A DNA stretch of 64,000 nucleotides from Pseudomonas sp. Q2-TVG4-2 (GCF_013620795.1 NZ_LGLW01000008.1:62001-126000), one strand, 5' to 3'; numbered from the stretch's first letter, positions 25,634-36,394 are shown. Program-made: numbers and translations. Notes: generated by a model from the letters alone, not told the origin.

Positions 25634-27484
25634 ATGGATCGGATTCACCGTTTAATGCGACCCATCCTATTGTTATTGAGCTGCCTGGGATTGAGCTTTC
25701 CGTCGTTCGCGACCATCAGCGAAAGCCACGGTTACGCGCAGTTTGGTACCCTCAAGTATGCGGAAGACTTTGCCCATTTCGATTGGGTGAATCCCGATGC
25801 GCCCAAAGGTGGTCGCGTGCGACTGATGGCCTCCGGCACGTTCGACACGCTCAACCCTTATACATTCAAAGGGACCAGCCCAACCGCGACGCCTGGTTTC
25901 TTCCAGTACGGCATCAGCGAGCTGAACGAGCCACTGATGGTAGGCACCGGCGTTTACGACCCCTCCGGCGACGAACCGGCTTCGGCGTACGGGCTTATCG
26001 CGGAAACCGTCGAGTACAGCGACAACCATAGCTGGGTAGTCTTCAATCTGCGCGACTCGGCACGTTTCCATGACGGGCAGCCGATCACGGCCTATGACGT
26101 AGCCTTCTCCTATCGGTTGCTCATCAAGGATGGCCATCCCCGCTATCGCACCGACTTGCAGGGCGTCAAGCGTGTCGACATCCTCAATCGACATCGGATC
26201 CGCTTCGTCTTCGACAAACCTGACAATCCACTGCTGATCATGCGACTCGGCGAGCTCCCCGTATTACCGCAACATTATTGGAAGGACCGCGACTTCCGCG
26301 CGACGACGTTCGAGCCGCCACTTGGCAGTGGGCCCTATCGAATCACTGACGTCCAGCCGGGACGTCAGGTGACCTTCGAGCGAGTAAAAAACTGGTGGGG
26401 CGCGGAACTACCAGCCAATCGCGGCAAGTACAACTTCAACAGGGTCGAGGTCGAGTTCTACCGTGACAGCACGGTTGCATTCGAAGCATTCAAGGTGGGT
26501 GAGTTCGACTTTTATATAGAGCATCAGGCAAAAAACTGGGCCAACGGTTACCAGTTTCCGGCGGTTCTGCGCGGAGACGTGATTCGCGCGGAAATCCCGC
26601 ATCAAATCCCAACCCAGACGCAGGCGCTGTTCATGAACGGGCGCCGGCCAACCTTCGCCGACATCAAGGTGCGTCAGGCGCTGGGGATGCTGTTCGATTT
26701 CGAATGGACCAATCGTGCGCTGTTCTACGGTGCCTATCAGCGCAGCGAAAGCTACTACCCGAACAGCGAATTTTCGGCGACCGGCACACCGGAAGGGGGC
26801 GAGTGGCTGCTGTTGTCCCCGTTCCGCGACCAACTGCCGCCACAGCTTTTCACCGAGCCATTCACACTACCGACAACCGATGGGCGTGGCATCCCGCGCG
26901 ATACTTTGCGCAAGGCGTTGGCGTTGCTTGAGGACGCCGGCTGGAAGCTGACGCCCGATGGCCTTCGCGACAAGGCAGGTCATGCTTTTCAGTTCGAGAT
27001 CCTGCTGGTCAATCCACGGCTCGAGCGTATTCTCCAACCCTACGTGGAAAGCTTGGCGCGCGTCGGCATACAGGCTCGCTTGCGTAGCGTTGACGGGGCG
27101 CAATACAAGCAACGCCTGGATCAGTATGACTTCGACATAATCCTGACTACGCTGGGCCAGAGCCTCAGCCCTGGGCTCGAACAATGGTTGTATTTCCATT
27201 CCAGCCAAGTAAACGTCAAGGGTGGCCGTAACTATGCCGGTATAGCCAACCCAATCATCGATAAGCTGATCGAGAAACTACTGGTCGCCAAGACCCGCGA
27301 AGAGCAAGTTGCCGCAGCACGTGCCATCGACCGCGTCCTGCTCTGGAACCACTACACGATCCCCAACTGGTACATCAGCTATCACCGCTTGGCATATCGC
27401 AATCGGTTCGCCCACCTCACCACGCCGCCGTACACGCTCGGGCTGCGCGCCTGGTGGCTGAAGGACCTGGAGAAGGCTAAATGA
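25634..27484 (+). CDS. nppA1: Peptide ABC transporter substrate-binding protein (NppA1/YejA-like)
   Basis: This 616-residue SBP family 5 protein has a signal peptide (IHRLMRPILLLLSCLGLSFPSFA). The YejA-type start [32 protein letters not shown] follows, with GSGPYRITDVQPGRQVTFERV further on. It is the first gene of a five-gene ABC operon matching P. aeruginosa PA1811-PA1807 (nppA1A2BCD), which takes up di/tripeptides and peptidyl-nucleoside antibiotics. It overlaps the next gene by four bases (ATGA) and is about 47% alike by eye, suggesting tandem duplication of the binding protein. Confidence 0.88.
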   Translation: MDRIHRLMRPILLLLSCLGLSFPSFATISESHGYAQFGTLKYAEDFAHFDWVNPDAPKGGRVRLMASGTFDTLNPYTFKGTSPTATPGFFQYGISELNEPLMVGTGVYDPSGDEPASAYGLIAETVEYSDNHSWVVFNLRDSARFHDGQPITAYDVAFSYRLLIKDGHPRYRTDLQGVKRVDILNRHRIRFVFDKPDNPLLIMRLGELPVLPQHYWKDRDFRATTFEPPLGSGPYRITDVQPGRQVTFERVKNWWGAELPANRGKYNFNRVEVEFYRDSTVAFEAFKVGEFDFYIEHQAKNWANGYQFPAVLRGDVIRAEIPHQIPTQTQALFMNGRRPTFADIKVRQALGMLFDFEWTNRALFYGAYQRSESYYPNSEFSATGTPEGGEWLLLSPFRDQLPPQLFTEPFTLPTTDGRGIPRDTLRKALALLEDAGWKLTPDGLRDKAGHAFQFEILLVNPRLERILQPYVESLARVGIQARLRSVDGAQYKQRLDQYDFDIILTTLGQSLSPGLEQWLYFHSSQVNVKGGRNYAGIANPIIDKLIEKLLVAKTREEQVAAARAIDRVLLWNHYTIPNWYISYHRLAYRNRFAHLTTPPYTLGLRAWWLKDLEKAK

Positions 27485-29352
27485 CACGAAACCTATATTC
27501 GTCGATCCTGCATGCCGGCGCGCTGGCTCTCCTTTGTCTCGCAGGAGCGGCCCAAGCGGCACCTCGACACGCATTGACCCTGTATGACGAGAAGCCCAAG
27601 TACCCGGCGGACTTTTCCCACTTCGACTACGTCAACCCGGACGCGCCGAAGGGAGGAACGCTGCGGCAGGCTGGCTTCGGCAGTTTCGATTCACTCAACC
27701 CTTTCATCAACAAAGGCGTAGCCGCGGACGATGTCGGTCTCGTCTACGACACCCTGACGACCAATAGCCTGGATGAGCCCTTTACCGTTTACGGCCTGCT
27801 GGCAGAAAAGATCGAGAAAGGTCCCAATAATGAATGGGTACGTTTTCATCTGCGCCCCGAAGCACGCTTCCATGATGGCGAGCCGGTTCAGGCCGAAGAT
27901 GTGGTGTTCACCTTCGAGACACTGATCAGTAAGGGGGCGCCGCATTACCGAGGCTACTACGCGGACGTCGAGAAAGCCGTCGTCGAGGGGCCGCGTCGCG
28001 TCCGCTTCGATTTCAAGCATGCGGGCAACCGGGAGCTCCCTTTGATTCTCGGACAGCTGCCAGTCCTGCCCAAGCATTGGTGGGACGAAAGGGATTTCAC
28101 CTCCGGCAGCATGGAGCCACCGCTGGGCAGCGGCCCGTATCGAATAGAAGGTGTAGAGGCTGGCCGCTCGGTGCGCTATACCCGCGTCGACGATTATTGG
28201 GGCAAAGATCTGGCGGTCAATCGGGGTTTTTATAACTTCGATCACGTGCAGTTCGATTACTACCGCGACAACACGGTAGCGCTGCAAGCCTTCAAGGCGG
28301 GACATTTCGACTATTGGCTGGAAACCAGCGCGAAGAACTGGGCCACTGCCTACGATACCGAGGCGGTCAGAGACGGGCGGATCACCAAGGAAGAGATCGC
28401 CAACCATAATCCGCAAGGCATGCAGGGCTTCATCTTCAACACCCGCAGGCAACATCTACAGGACGTCAGGGTTCGGGAAGCCCTGGCGCTGCTTTTCGAT
28501 TTCGAGTGGACTAACCGCCAGTTATTCAATGGCGCCTACACCCGAACCACCAGCTATTTCGATAATTCGGGGCTCGGCTCCTCAGGACTGCCGAGCGAAG
28601 AAGAACTGAGCATTCTCGAACCCCTGCGAGGCCAGATACCCGACGAGGTGTTCGAAAAGCCATTTGAGCTGCCTCAAACCAACGCCGACGGCATGATCCG
28701 CGAGCAGCAGCGTCGTGCCTATGAGCTGCTCACTGCAGCGGGTTGGAAAATCGAGAACGACCGCATGGTCGATGCCGACGGCAAGCCGGTCAAGCTGGAG
28801 TTTCTGCTGGTTCAGGCGGATTTCGAACGGGTGCTACTGCCCTACAAACGCAATCTTGCCGGCCTCGGTATCGATCTGGAAATCCGCCGGGTCGACGTCT
28901 CCCAATACATCAACCGGCTTCGCTCACGTGACTACGACATGATCGTCAGCGGATTCGGCCAGTCCAGCTCTCCGGGCAATGAGCAGCGCGAATACTGGCA
29001 CTCGGCGAGCGCGGATAACCCCGGAAGCCGAAACTTCATCGGACTGAAGGATCCAGCAATCGACACGCTGGTTGAAAAGCTGATTGCCGCTGACTCACGT
29101 GAAGAGCTGATCACCCGCACGCGCGCGCTGGATCGCGTGCTGCTTTGGGGTCACTACGTGATTCCGAACTGGCACATTAAGACCTGGCGCGTTGCCTACT
29201 GGAATCACCTGGCACACCCCGAAACCACGCCCCGTTACGATATCGGCCTGATGACCTGGTGGCATAAGCCCGACGTGGATACACCTGATCCCGAACCGAT
29301 CGGCGACGAACCAACCGTTGAATCAGACACCACCCGAGCAGCGGAGCAATAG
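27481..29352 (+). CDS. nppA2: Peptide ABC transporter substrate-binding protein (NppA2/YejA-like)
   Basis: This 623-residue paralog of the preceding binding protein has its own signal peptide ([16 protein letters not shown]) and the same landmarks: [49 protein letters not shown] and [20 protein letters not shown]. The C-terminus has an acidic tail not seen in the first copy. Translation is coupled to nppA1 by an ATGA overlap, and the permease gene starts three bases after its stop. Two binding proteins probably widen the range of peptides or microcin-like ligands accepted. Confidence 0.88.
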   Translation: MTRNLYSSILHAGALALLCLAGAAQAAPRHALTLYDEKPKYPADFSHFDYVNPDAPKGGTLRQAGFGSFDSLNPFINKGVAADDVGLVYDTLTTNSLDEPFTVYGLLAEKIEKGPNNEWVRFHLRPEARFHDGEPVQAEDVVFTFETLISKGAPHYRGYYADVEKAVVEGPRRVRFDFKHAGNRELPLILGQLPVLPKHWWDERDFTSGSMEPPLGSGPYRIEGVEAGRSVRYTRVDDYWGKDLAVNRGFYNFDHVQFDYYRDNTVALQAFKAGHFDYWLETSAKNWATAYDTEAVRDGRITKEEIANHNPQGMQGFIFNTRRQHLQDVRVREALALLFDFEWTNRQLFNGAYTRTTSYFDNSGLGSSGLPSEEELSILEPLRGQIPDEVFEKPFELPQTNADGMIREQQRRAYELLTAAGWKIENDRMVDADGKPVKLEFLLVQADFERVLLPYKRNLAGLGIDLEIRRVDVSQYINRLRSRDYDMIVSGFGQSSSPGNEQREYWHSASADNPGSRNFIGLKDPAIDTLVEKLIAADSREELITRTRALDRVLLWGHYVIPNWHIKTWRVAYWNHLAHPETTPRYDIGLMTWWHKPDVDTPDPEPIGDEPTVESDTTRAAEQ

Positions 29353-29354
29353 GC

Positions 29355-30428
29355 ATGCTCGCGTATATTTTCCGACGACTGCTGCTGATCATTCCGACCC
29401 TGTTCGGCATCCTGCTGATCAACTTCATCATTATCCAGGCTGCGCCCGGTGGCCCTGTCGAGCAGGCAATCGCCAAGCTTGAGGGTTTCGAAGGTGCCAC
29501 AAGCCGCATCGCGGGGGGCGGCTCCGAGGTCGCCACCGGAAGCAACAGCTACCGCGGCGCGCAAGGCCTGGATCCGGATCTGATCGCCGAGATCGAGCGT
29601 TTGTATGGCTTCGACAAACCGGCACCGGAGCGCTTCTGGATCATGCTCAGCAACTATCTGCGCCTGGATTTCGGCGAAAGCTTTTTTCGCGACGCGACAG
29701 TGACCGAGCTGATCATCGAGAAGATGCCGGTGTCGATCTCGCTGGGATTGTGGAGCACCCTGATCATGTATCTGGCGTCGATACCGCTGGGCATCGCCAA
29801 GGCGACCCGTCATGGCAGCCCGTTCGACGTCTGGACCAGCTCGGCGATTATCGTCGGCTACGCAATTCCGGCATTCCTGTTCGCCATCCTGCTGATCGTG
29901 TTGTTCGCCGGCGGCAGCTACTGGAACTGGTTCCCGCTGAGGGGACTGACCTCAGGCAACTTCGACGAGCTGACACTTACCGGCAAGATCATCGACTATT
30001 TTTGGCATTTGGCGCTGCCGGTCACAGCGCTAGTCATCGGCAACTTCGCGACGCTGACCCTGCTGACGAAAAACAGCTTTCTCGACGAGATCAACAAGCA
30101 GTACGTGATCACGGCACGGGCCAAGGGTTTGAGCAAGAATCGCGTGCTCTACGGTCATGTCTTCCGCAACGCCATGCTGATCATCATTGCCGGTTTCCCA
30201 TCGGCGTTCATCGGCATGTTCTTTACCGGCTCGCTGTTGATCGAGGTGATCTTCTCGCTCGACGGCCTTGGCTTGCTCAGCTTCGAAGCTGCAATCAACC
30301 GCGACTATCCCGTCGTGTTCGGCACGCTGTTTCTTTTCACCCTGCTCGGGCTGGTGGTCAAGCTGATAGGCGACCTGACCTATACCCTCGTCGACCCCCG
30401 AATCGACTTTGAAAGCAGGGAGGCCTGA
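29355..30428 (+). CDS. nppB: Peptide ABC transporter permease (NppB/YejB-like)
   Basis: This 357-residue inner-membrane permease begins [34 protein letters not shown], standard for DppB/YejB proteins. The EAA loop that contacts the ATPase is [29 protein letters not shown]. About six membrane helices are visible. An insertion of roughly 45 residues between helix 1 and the main domain ([22 protein letters not shown]) is typical of YejB. It abuts nppA2 and nppC within the operon. Confidence 0.92.
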   Translation: MLAYIFRRLLLIIPTLFGILLINFIIIQAAPGGPVEQAIAKLEGFEGATSRIAGGGSEVATGSNSYRGAQGLDPDLIAEIERLYGFDKPAPERFWIMLSNYLRLDFGESFFRDATVTELIIEKMPVSISLGLWSTLIMYLASIPLGIAKATRHGSPFDVWTSSAIIVGYAIPAFLFAILLIVLFAGGSYWNWFPLRGLTSGNFDELTLTGKIIDYFWHLALPVTALVIGNFATLTLLTKNSFLDEINKQYVITARAKGLSKNRVLYGHVFRNAMLIIIAGFPSAFIGMFFTGSLLIEVIFSLDGLGLLSFEAAINRDYPVVFGTLFLFTLLGLVVKLIGDLTYTLVDPRIDFESREA

Positions 30429-30429
30429 C

Positions 30430-31449
30430 ATGACGCTGTCGCCGCTGAATCAGCGTCGCTTCGCCCTGTTCAAAGCGCACAAGCGCGGCTGGTGGTCGCT
30501 ATGGCTGTTCCTTACACTGTTCATCCTGAGCCTGGGTGCCGAGCTGATCGCCAATGACAAACCGATCGTGGTGCGCTTCGATGGTGGTTGGTACTTTCCA
30601 GTATTCAAGCGCTATCCCGAGACAGTGTTCGGCGGCGAGTTTCCATTGCAGGCCGACTACAAGGGCCCCTACATCCAGGAGCTGATCGAGAAGAAGGATG
30701 GCTGGATGATCTGGCCACCGATCCCGTTTCACCACTCCAGTATCAACTACGACCTTCAGGTCCCGGCGCCCGCCCCGCCATCCTGGGCTAACTGGCTGGG
30801 CACCGACGACCAAGGGCGCGACGTACTCGCCAGAGTCATCTACGGATTTCGCATATCGGTGTTGTTTGCGCTGACGCTGACCCTCATCAGCTCAGTGATA
30901 GGCGTGATCGCCGGCGCGCTGCAAGGTTTCTACGGGGGCTGGGTCGATCTTGTTGGCCAACGGGTACTGGAGATCTGGTCCGGATTGCCGGTGCTCTACC
31001 TGCTGATCATCCTTGCGAGCTTTGTGCAGCCTAATTTCTGGTGGCTGCTCGGCATCATGCTGCTGTTCTCATGGATGAGTCTGGTTGATGTCGTCCGCGC
31101 CGAGTTTCTGCGGGGCCGCAACCTCGAGTATGTGCGCGCGGCGCGTGCATTGGGCATGCGCAATGGGGCCATCATGTTCCGCCACATCCTGCCCAATGCG
31201 ATGGTTTCGACCATGACTTTCATGCCATTCATCCTAACCGGCGCGATCGGCACGCTAACCGCTTTGGATTTCCTTGGCTTCGGCTTGCCACCTGGCGCGC
31301 CATCACTTGGAGAACTGGTGGCACAAGGCAAAGCCAACCTGCAGGCTCCGTGGCTGGGCATCAGCGCCTTCATGGTTCTTGCCATCATGCTGACCCTGCT
31401 GGTGTTTATCGGCGAGGCTGCTCGCGACGCCTTCGACCCAAGGAAATAG
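30430..31449 (+). CDS. nppC: Peptide ABC transporter permease (NppC/YejE-like)
   Basis: This 339-residue permease starts at ATG 30430, just after the nppB stop. Its N-terminal part (FALFKAHKRGWWSLWLFLTLFILSLGAELIANDKP), the periplasmic loop with WPPIPFHHSSINYDLQVPAPAPPSWANWLGTDDQGRDVLAR, and the EAA loop YVRAARALGMRNGAIMFRHILPNAM are all typical of YejE/DppC proteins. It pairs with NppB to form the membrane channel. The ATPase gene follows one base after its stop. Confidence 0.92.
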   Translation: MTLSPLNQRRFALFKAHKRGWWSLWLFLTLFILSLGAELIANDKPIVVRFDGGWYFPVFKRYPETVFGGEFPLQADYKGPYIQELIEKKDGWMIWPPIPFHHSSINYDLQVPAPAPPSWANWLGTDDQGRDVLARVIYGFRISVLFALTLTLISSVIGVIAGALQGFYGGWVDLVGQRVLEIWSGLPVLYLLIILASFVQPNFWWLLGIMLLFSWMSLVDVVRAEFLRGRNLEYVRAARALGMRNGAIMFRHILPNAMVSTMTFMPFILTGAIGTLTALDFLGFGLPPGAPSLGELVAQGKANLQAPWLGISAFMVLAIMLTLLVFIGEAARDAFDPRK

Positions 31450-31450
31450 C

Positions 31451-33097
31451 ATGGCTGAAAATCTGATAGAGGTCCGCGATCTGGCCGTCGAGTTCGTCAG
31501 CGGAAATCAGACGCAGCGAGTCGTCGAAGGCGTGAGTTTCGATATTCGCAAGGGCGAAACCCTGGCGCTTGTGGGTGAAAGCGGTTCTGGCAAGTCTGTC
31601 ACGGCTCACTCGATCCTGCGTCTGCTGCCCTACCCGCTCGCGCAGCATCCGGCAGGCGTCATTCGCTACGCTGGGGAAGATTTGCTCAAGGCAAGCGAGA
31701 AACGCATGCGGGGCATACGTGGCGACCGTATCGCCATGGTCTTTCAGGAGCCGATGACATCGCTCAACCCGTTGCACACCATTGGGAAGCAGATCAACGA
31801 AGTGCTGCAGATTCACAAAGGGCTAAACAGCAAGGCGGCTACGACACGCACCCTCGAACTCCTCGAGCTGGTCGGGATACCCGAGCCCGCCAAGCGAATT
31901 CGTGCATATCCCCATGAGCTGTCAGGAGGTCAGCGCCAACGTGTGGTGATCGCAATGGCGCTGGCAAACGAGCCCGAGCTGCTCATTGCCGACGAACCAA
32001 CTACGGCGCTCGACGTAACGGTGCAGCTGAAAATACTGGAGCTGCTCAAGGAGTTGCAGGCGCGCCTGGGCATGGCCCTGTTGCTGATCAGCCATGATCT
32101 CAACCTGGTCCGCCGAATCGCGCATCATGTATGTGTCATGCAGAGCGGACGCGTCGTCGAACAAGCACCTTGCGAGGAATTGTTCAAATCGCCGCAGCAT
32201 CCCTACACCCGGGAGCTGCTCGCGGCCGAGCCTAGCGGCGGTCCGGTAGAGGTTGAGACCTCTACGCCGCCGTTGCTGGAAGTGAATGATTTGCGGGTCT
32301 GGTTCCCTATCAAGAAAGGGCTGTTCAGACACACCGTCGACCACATCAAAGCGGTTGATGGCGTCACGTTCAGCCTGCCAAAGGGCCAAACCCTGGGTAT
32401 TGTCGGCGAAAGCGGTTCGGGAAAATCTACTCTGGGGCTCGCGATTCTGCGGTTGCTATCGAGCAATGGCGAAATCCGGTTCAGGGATCAGGCACTGGAG
32501 AAGATGTCGCAACGGGCGGTGCGTCCGCTACGGCGCCAGATGCAGGTGGTGTTCCAGGATCCTTTCGGCAGCCTCAGCCCTCGCATGTCGGTCGGCCAGA
32601 TCGTTGGAGAAGGACTCAGCATTCATGGGATGGGGTCGGCCGCCGAACAAGCGCAGGCGATCATCGATGCGTTGGTCGAGGTTGGACTCGACCCGGAAAC
32701 CCGCCACCGCTACCCCCACGAGTTTTCCGGAGGGCAGCGGCAGCGGATTGCCATAGCCAGGGCTCTGGTGCTCAAGCCTGATCTGATCCTGCTTGATGAG
32801 CCAACCTCGGCACTGGATCGAACCGTGCAGCGGCAGGTGGTGGAGCTACTACGCTCGCTACAGGCCAAGTACAACCTGACCTACCTGTTCATCAGCCACG
32901 ATCTGGCGGTGGTGCGGGCGCTTAGCCACCAGATGATGGTGATCAAGCAAGGCCAGGTCGTTGAACAGGGAATGGCCGAGGCTATCTTCGCCGCTCCCCA
33001 ACATCCATATACACAGCAGTTGCTGGAATCCGCCTTTATGGTCCCAGCCACTGAACAACCAGAAGAGGGACAAGCACATGGGTTTTCTTACCGGTAA
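31451..33097 (+). CDS. nppD: Peptide ABC transporter ATPase with two nucleotide-binding domains (NppD/YejF-like)
   Basis: This 548-residue fused ATPase has two full ABC domains. Domain 1 has [11 protein letters not shown] near residue 38, [15 protein letters not shown] and [12 protein letters not shown]. Domain 2 has [11 protein letters not shown] near residue 320, [15 protein letters not shown] and [12 protein letters not shown]. Each is followed by the oligopeptide-type zinc or tail motif (QHPYTRELL and QHPYTQQLL). It energises the NppBC channel. The last 20 bp contain the fabI start, so the transporter and fatty-acid synthesis genes are linked. Confidence 0.93.
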   Translation: MAENLIEVRDLAVEFVSGNQTQRVVEGVSFDIRKGETLALVGESGSGKSVTAHSILRLLPYPLAQHPAGVIRYAGEDLLKASEKRMRGIRGDRIAMVFQEPMTSLNPLHTIGKQINEVLQIHKGLNSKAATTRTLELLELVGIPEPAKRIRAYPHELSGGQRQRVVIAMALANEPELLIADEPTTALDVTVQLKILELLKELQARLGMALLLISHDLNLVRRIAHHVCVMQSGRVVEQAPCEELFKSPQHPYTRELLAAEPSGGPVEVETSTPPLLEVNDLRVWFPIKKGLFRHTVDHIKAVDGVTFSLPKGQTLGIVGESGSGKSTLGLAILRLLSSNGEIRFRDQALEKMSQRAVRPLRRQMQVVFQDPFGSLSPRMSVGQIVGEGLSIHGMGSAAEQAQAIIDALVEVGLDPETRHRYPHEFSGGQRQRIAIARALVLKPDLILLDEPTSALDRTVQRQVVELLRSLQAKYNLTYLFISHDLAVVRALSHQMMVIKQGQVVEQGMAEAIFAAPQHPYTQQLLESAFMVPATEQPEEGQAHGFSYR

Positions 33098-33872
33098 GCG
33101 CGTACTGATCGTCGGCGTCGCCAGCAAACTGTCGATCGCCTCCGGCATCGCCGCCGCCATGCACCGCGAAGGCGCCGAACTGGCTTTCACCTATCAGAAC
33201 GAGAAGCTCAAGGCTCGCGTCGAAGAATTCGCGGCGGGCTGGGGCTCGGGACCGGAGTTGTGCTTCCCGTGCGACGTTGCCAGCGACGATGAGATCGCCA
33301 AGGTATTCGAAGCGCTGGGCGAGAAGTGGGACGGCCTGGATGGTATCGTCCACTCGGTAGGCTTCGCTCCGGGCGATCAGCTTGACGGCGACTTCACCGA
33401 CGTCACCACGCGTGACGGTTTCCGCATCGCCCATGATATTAGCGCCTACAGCCTGGTTGCACTGGCGAAAGCCGGACGTCCAATGATGAAGGGTCGCAAC
33501 GGCTGCATCCTTACGCTCTCGTATTTGGGCGCAGAGCGCACCATGCCCAACTACAACGTGATGGGCATGGCCAAGGCCAGCCTCGAGGCTGGCGTTCGCT
33601 ATTTGGCTGGCAGCCTCGGCCCGGAGGGCACTCGCGTCAACGCCGTGTCTGCCGGCCCAATCCGCACACTGGCGGCCTCTGGGATCAAGAGCTTCCGTAA
33701 AATGTTGGCAGCCAACGAAAAGCAGACGCCGCTACGTCGCAACGTCACCATCGAGGAGGTCGGCAATGCCGGCGCGTTCCTCTGCTCGGATTTGGCATCC
33801 GGCATCAGTGGTGAAATCCTCTATGTCGACGGTGGGTTTAACACCACTGCAATGGGTGCGATCGAAGACTGA
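33078..33872 (+). CDS. fabI: Enoyl-ACP reductase FabI
   Basis: This 264-residue SDR-fold enoyl-acyl-carrier-protein reductase has the FabI nucleotide motif [28 protein letters not shown] and the active-site tyrosines and lysine in [33 protein letters not shown] forms the substrate-binding loop. It performs the final NADH-dependent reduction of fatty-acid elongation and is the triclosan target family. ATG 33078 with AGAGGGA upstream lies inside nppD (20-bp overlap). The same npp-fabI order is known in P. aeruginosa (PA1807-PA1806). A promoter inside nppD is likely for an essential gene but was not identified. Confidence 0.94.
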   Translation: MGFLTGKRVLIVGVASKLSIASGIAAAMHREGAELAFTYQNEKLKARVEEFAAGWGSGPELCFPCDVASDDEIAKVFEALGEKWDGLDGIVHSVGFAPGDQLDGDFTDVTTRDGFRIAHDISAYSLVALAKAGRPMMKGRNGCILTLSYLGAERTMPNYNVMGMAKASLEAGVRYLAGSLGPEGTRVNAVSAGPIRTLAASGIKSFRKMLAANEKQTPLRRNVTIEEVGNAGAFLCSDLASGISGEILYVDGGFNTTAMGAIED

Positions 33873-33881
33873 TTTATCATG

Positions 33882-33919
33882 CAAAAAAAACCCGCATCTA
33901 CATGCGGGTTTTTTTGCCT
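33882..33919. terminator. Bidirectional terminator between fabI and ppiD
   Basis: AAACCCGCAT-CTAC-ATGCGGGTTT flanked by an A-run on the left and a T-run on the right. It serves fabI on the plus strand and ppiD on the minus strand. Confidence 0.92.
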
Positions 33920-33937
33920 ACACATTGCCTAACGTGA

Positions 33938-35791
33938 TCAGAAAGTTTCGATTTCCGCGTCGGCGTGCAGCATCTGACGGTAAGCGGCGAAATCCTGCTG
34001 GCCGCTACGCGAAGCCAGGAAGCGACGGTAGTTCTGTTTGTCTTCCTCCGAAAGCTCGGCTTTCGGCTCGCTGACTCCATTCAAACGAACCACGACAAAC
34101 TCCCCACCAGACAGGCGGACGCTGCCGTAACTCGGCTCGTCGCTCGCCCCAGGCTTTGGCATCCGAAACACTCGCTGAAGTACTGCTGGCTCAACGCCTT
34201 CATGGTTACGCGAGGCGGCTTCGACTGGCTGCCATTGTTCGTCGATCTCGCCACCATCGCGCAGCGTAGCGATCAAACGCTCCCCAGTCTCACCCGCCTG
34301 CTCCGCCGCCTTGCTGCGCTTCAGCTGAGCAATGATGTCATCCTTCACTGCATCGAAAGGCAACACTTCCGGCTGTAGGTGCTCTTTCACACGCAGCGCA
34401 ACGACAGTGTCCGGATCCAGCTCGATGACACCACTATTGGCGCCGTCGATCAGAACTTCGTCGCTGAAGGCCGCCTGGATAACCTGCCTATTGGCCGCAA
34501 CGCCAGCTCCACCCTCGCGTCCAAACGCCTCGGTCGTCTGCACGGACAAGCCTAGCTCTTGCGCCGGCTGTGCGAGATCGGAAGATTCGAAGGCCGTGTC
34601 TTCAAGTTGTTTGCTCGCCTCGACAAAGCGCTGCTCGACCTGCTGGGCCTTGAGCTCACGAACCAGTTCCGGCTTCATGCTTTCCAGCGTGGGTACTTCG
34701 GGCGACTGCACGCCTAACAGCTTGATCAGATGCCAGCCAAAGTCGGAACGTACCGGAGCAGACACCTGACCTTCCTCAAGCGCATACAGCGCCTCCTCGA
34801 AAGCCGGGTCATAAACGCCGGGACCGGCGAAGCCCAGATCGCCCCCTTCATTGGCCGAGCCCGGATCTTCGGAGATTTCCTTGGCCAATGCGGCGAAATC
34901 CTCTCCCGCATACAAGCGCTTGGCGATCTCTTCGATCTTCGCCTTGGCATCGGTATCGCTGGAGCTATCGGCCTCGATCAGAATATGTGCGGCGCGGCGC
35001 TGTTCGGCGAGATTGGCGATGCGCTGCTGATAAAGCTCCTCCACTTCCTTGTTTGAGACTTCGACCTGATCGAAGAACGACGCTTTGTTCAGCTCGACAA
35101 ATTCGAGAACAACCTGCTCCGGCGAGCGATAGCGGTCAGTGTTCTGCTCGTAATGTTCACGCGCCTCTTCGTCACTTACTTCAACCGCTGACGCATTTGC
35201 TGGGACGGTGATGGTGGCGAAATCGCGGGTTTGCTGTTCCAGGCGAGCAAAAGCTTCGATCTGCTCGTCCGTGACGAAACCGGAACCGGATATTCCAGCG
35301 CGGAGCTGGCCAATCAGCATTTCCTGCTTCAGCAGCTCGCGGAACTGGAGCCGCGTGTAGCCCATTTGCTGAATAACCTGATCGAAGCGTGCCGCGTTGA
35401 ACGCCCCATCTACGGTGAATTCGGGCGTCTGCAGAATCAGCTGATCGAGCGCTGTCTCGGAAAAGGCGAAGTCGGCGTCACGCGCACCTTGCAGTAACAA
35501 CGCACGGTCGATAAGGGCACGCAGGGATGACTCGCGCACCAGCTTGTCATCGAGCAGCGATGGATCGAAGTCGCCGCCTAACTGCTGAGCCAACTGCCGG
35601 CGCTGCATGTTCATGGCTTGGTTGAGCTCGTCCAGCGAGATTTCCTCACCGTTGACCTCGGCGGCATTTCGGCTGTTGCTGGCAGCATTGAAGATGGCGT
35701 CGAAGCCCGTCAATGCCAGCAGCACAACGATGATGCCGATGATGGTTTTGGCAATCCAGCCTTGTGAATTGTCCCTGATGTTCTGAAGCAT
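33938..35791 (-). CDS. ppiD: Periplasmic folding chaperone PpiD (SurA/PpiD family)
   Basis: This 617-residue protein is anchored by one N-terminal helix (IAKTIIGIIVVLLALTGFDAIF) with the rest in the periplasm. A SurA-like chaperone region (EISLDELNQAMNMQRRQLAQQLG) precedes a parvulin domain: RRAAHILIEADSSSDTDAKAKIEEIAKRL, then GGDLGFAGPGVYDPAFEEAL and SDFGWHLIKL. It assists folding of exported proteins near the translocon. ATG 35791 is chosen by the GGGGGA site; a longer frame upstream lacks one. It lies downstream of hupB-lon-clpXP-tig, as in other pseudomonads. Confidence 0.93.
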   Translation of the reverse strand: MLQNIRDNSQGWIAKTIIGIIVVLLALTGFDAIFNAASNSRNAAEVNGEEISLDELNQAMNMQRRQLAQQLGGDFDPSLLDDKLVRESSLRALIDRALLLQGARDADFAFSETALDQLILQTPEFTVDGAFNAARFDQVIQQMGYTRLQFRELLKQEMLIGQLRAGISGSGFVTDEQIEAFARLEQQTRDFATITVPANASAVEVSDEEAREHYEQNTDRYRSPEQVVLEFVELNKASFFDQVEVSNKEVEELYQQRIANLAEQRRAAHILIEADSSSDTDAKAKIEEIAKRLYAGEDFAALAKEISEDPGSANEGGDLGFAGPGVYDPAFEEALYALEEGQVSAPVRSDFGWHLIKLLGVQSPEVPTLESMKPELVRELKAQQVEQRFVEASKQLEDTAFESSDLAQPAQELGLSVQTTEAFGREGGAGVAANRQVIQAAFSDEVLIDGANSGVIELDPDTVVALRVKEHLQPEVLPFDAVKDDIIAQLKRSKAAEQAGETGERLIATLRDGGEIDEQWQPVEAASRNHEGVEPAVLQRVFRMPKPGASDEPSYGSVRLSGGEFVVVRLNGVSEPKAELSEEDKQNYRRFLASRSGQQDFAAYRQMLHADAEIETF

Positions 35792-35844
35792 GCGTCCCCC
35801 AGGAGTCAGCTGCGCAATGGTCACTGCAGCACGGGTGGAATCCG

Positions 35845-35878
35845 AATAAAAGAAAGGCGCATCCAGGGATGCGCCTTC
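35845..35878 (-). terminator. hupB terminator
   Basis: On the minus strand AAGGCGCAT-CCCTGG-ATGCGCCTT followed by TTCTTTTATT. This is a strong intrinsic terminator at the end of the long hupB 3' region and just before ppiD. Confidence 0.9.
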
Positions 35879-35887
35879 TCGGAGCTT

Positions 35888-35957
35888 TTGGAGCGGCTGG
35901 GCCTTATCCCCCAAGCCCGAACGCAACAGGCATTGCCTGTTCGACTAACCGCTCCAA
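35888..35957 (-). ncRNA. Candidate structured RNA in the hupB 3' untranslated region
   Basis: A nine-base-pair closing stem (TTGGAGCGG/CCGCTCCAA) encloses two hairpins: AACAGGC-AAT-GCCTGTT (perfect, seven pairs) and GGGC...GCCC with an extra AA/TT pair. The intrinsic terminator follows about 10 nt later. The arrangement looks like a compact three-way junction made by transcription through hupB. It is not a tRNA: it spans only 70 nt and has no T-arm or D-arm. Expression and function are unknown. Confidence 0.4.
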
Positions 35958-36000
35958 GCCAGGGTCAGTGCTAACTGACAACTGGTCGGATCGAAAACGC

Positions 36001-36273
36001 TTAGTTGACAGCGTCTTTCAGAGCCTTGCCAGCCTTGAAGCCCGGGATTTTGGCAGCAGCGATGTTGATCGGCTTGCCAGTTTGCGGGTTACGGCCAGTG
36101 CGAGCGGCGCGCTCCTTGACAGCGAAAGTACCGAAACCAACCAGTACCACGGAATCACCAGCCTTCAGAGCGCCAGTGACGGATTCAATCACTGCATCCA
36201 GCGCGCGGCCAGCAACAGCTTTCGGGATATCAGCAGATGCAGCGATGGCATCGATCAGTTCCGACTTGTTCAC
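36001..36273 (-). CDS. hupB: HU-beta DNA-binding protein
   Basis: This 90-residue protein is nearly all HU/IHF fold: [36 protein letters not shown] forms the dimer core, and [44 protein letters not shown] is the beta-arm with the conserved proline loop. It compacts and bends DNA. It has its own strong sigma-70 promoter upstream and a structured 3' region. Its place between lon and ppiD is conserved. Confidence 0.96.
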   Translation of the reverse strand: MNKSELIDAIAASADIPKAVAGRALDAVIESVTGALKAGDSVVLVGFGTFAVKERAARTGRNPQTGKPINIAAAKIPGFKAGKALKDAVN

Positions 36274-36364
36274 TCTAAGTCCCCTTATTTCTGTTGAGTC
36301 GTATCTTTAATTTTTTGGGTGTTAAGCAAAGCGGTGCTGAAATAGCAGCAACACAGAGGGCCGG

Positions 36365-36394
36365 CTTATATCAAGGCCACCGAAAATGTGTCAA
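36365..36394 (-). promoter_or_regulatory. hupB sigma-70 promoter
   Basis: On the minus strand a perfect -35 TTGACA (36394-36389), an 18-nt spacer and -10 TATAAG (36370-36365, five of six consensus bases). Transcription would start near 36357, about 85 nt before the hupB ATG. Confidence 0.78.

Noticed and set aside
35888..35957. Possible tRNA because of a GGAGCGG...CCGCTCC acceptor-like stem
   Set aside because: Only about 70 nt, no D-arm, no T-arm TTCGA loop with a paired stem, and inner hairpins do not form a cloverleaf; kept as a structured RNA candidate.
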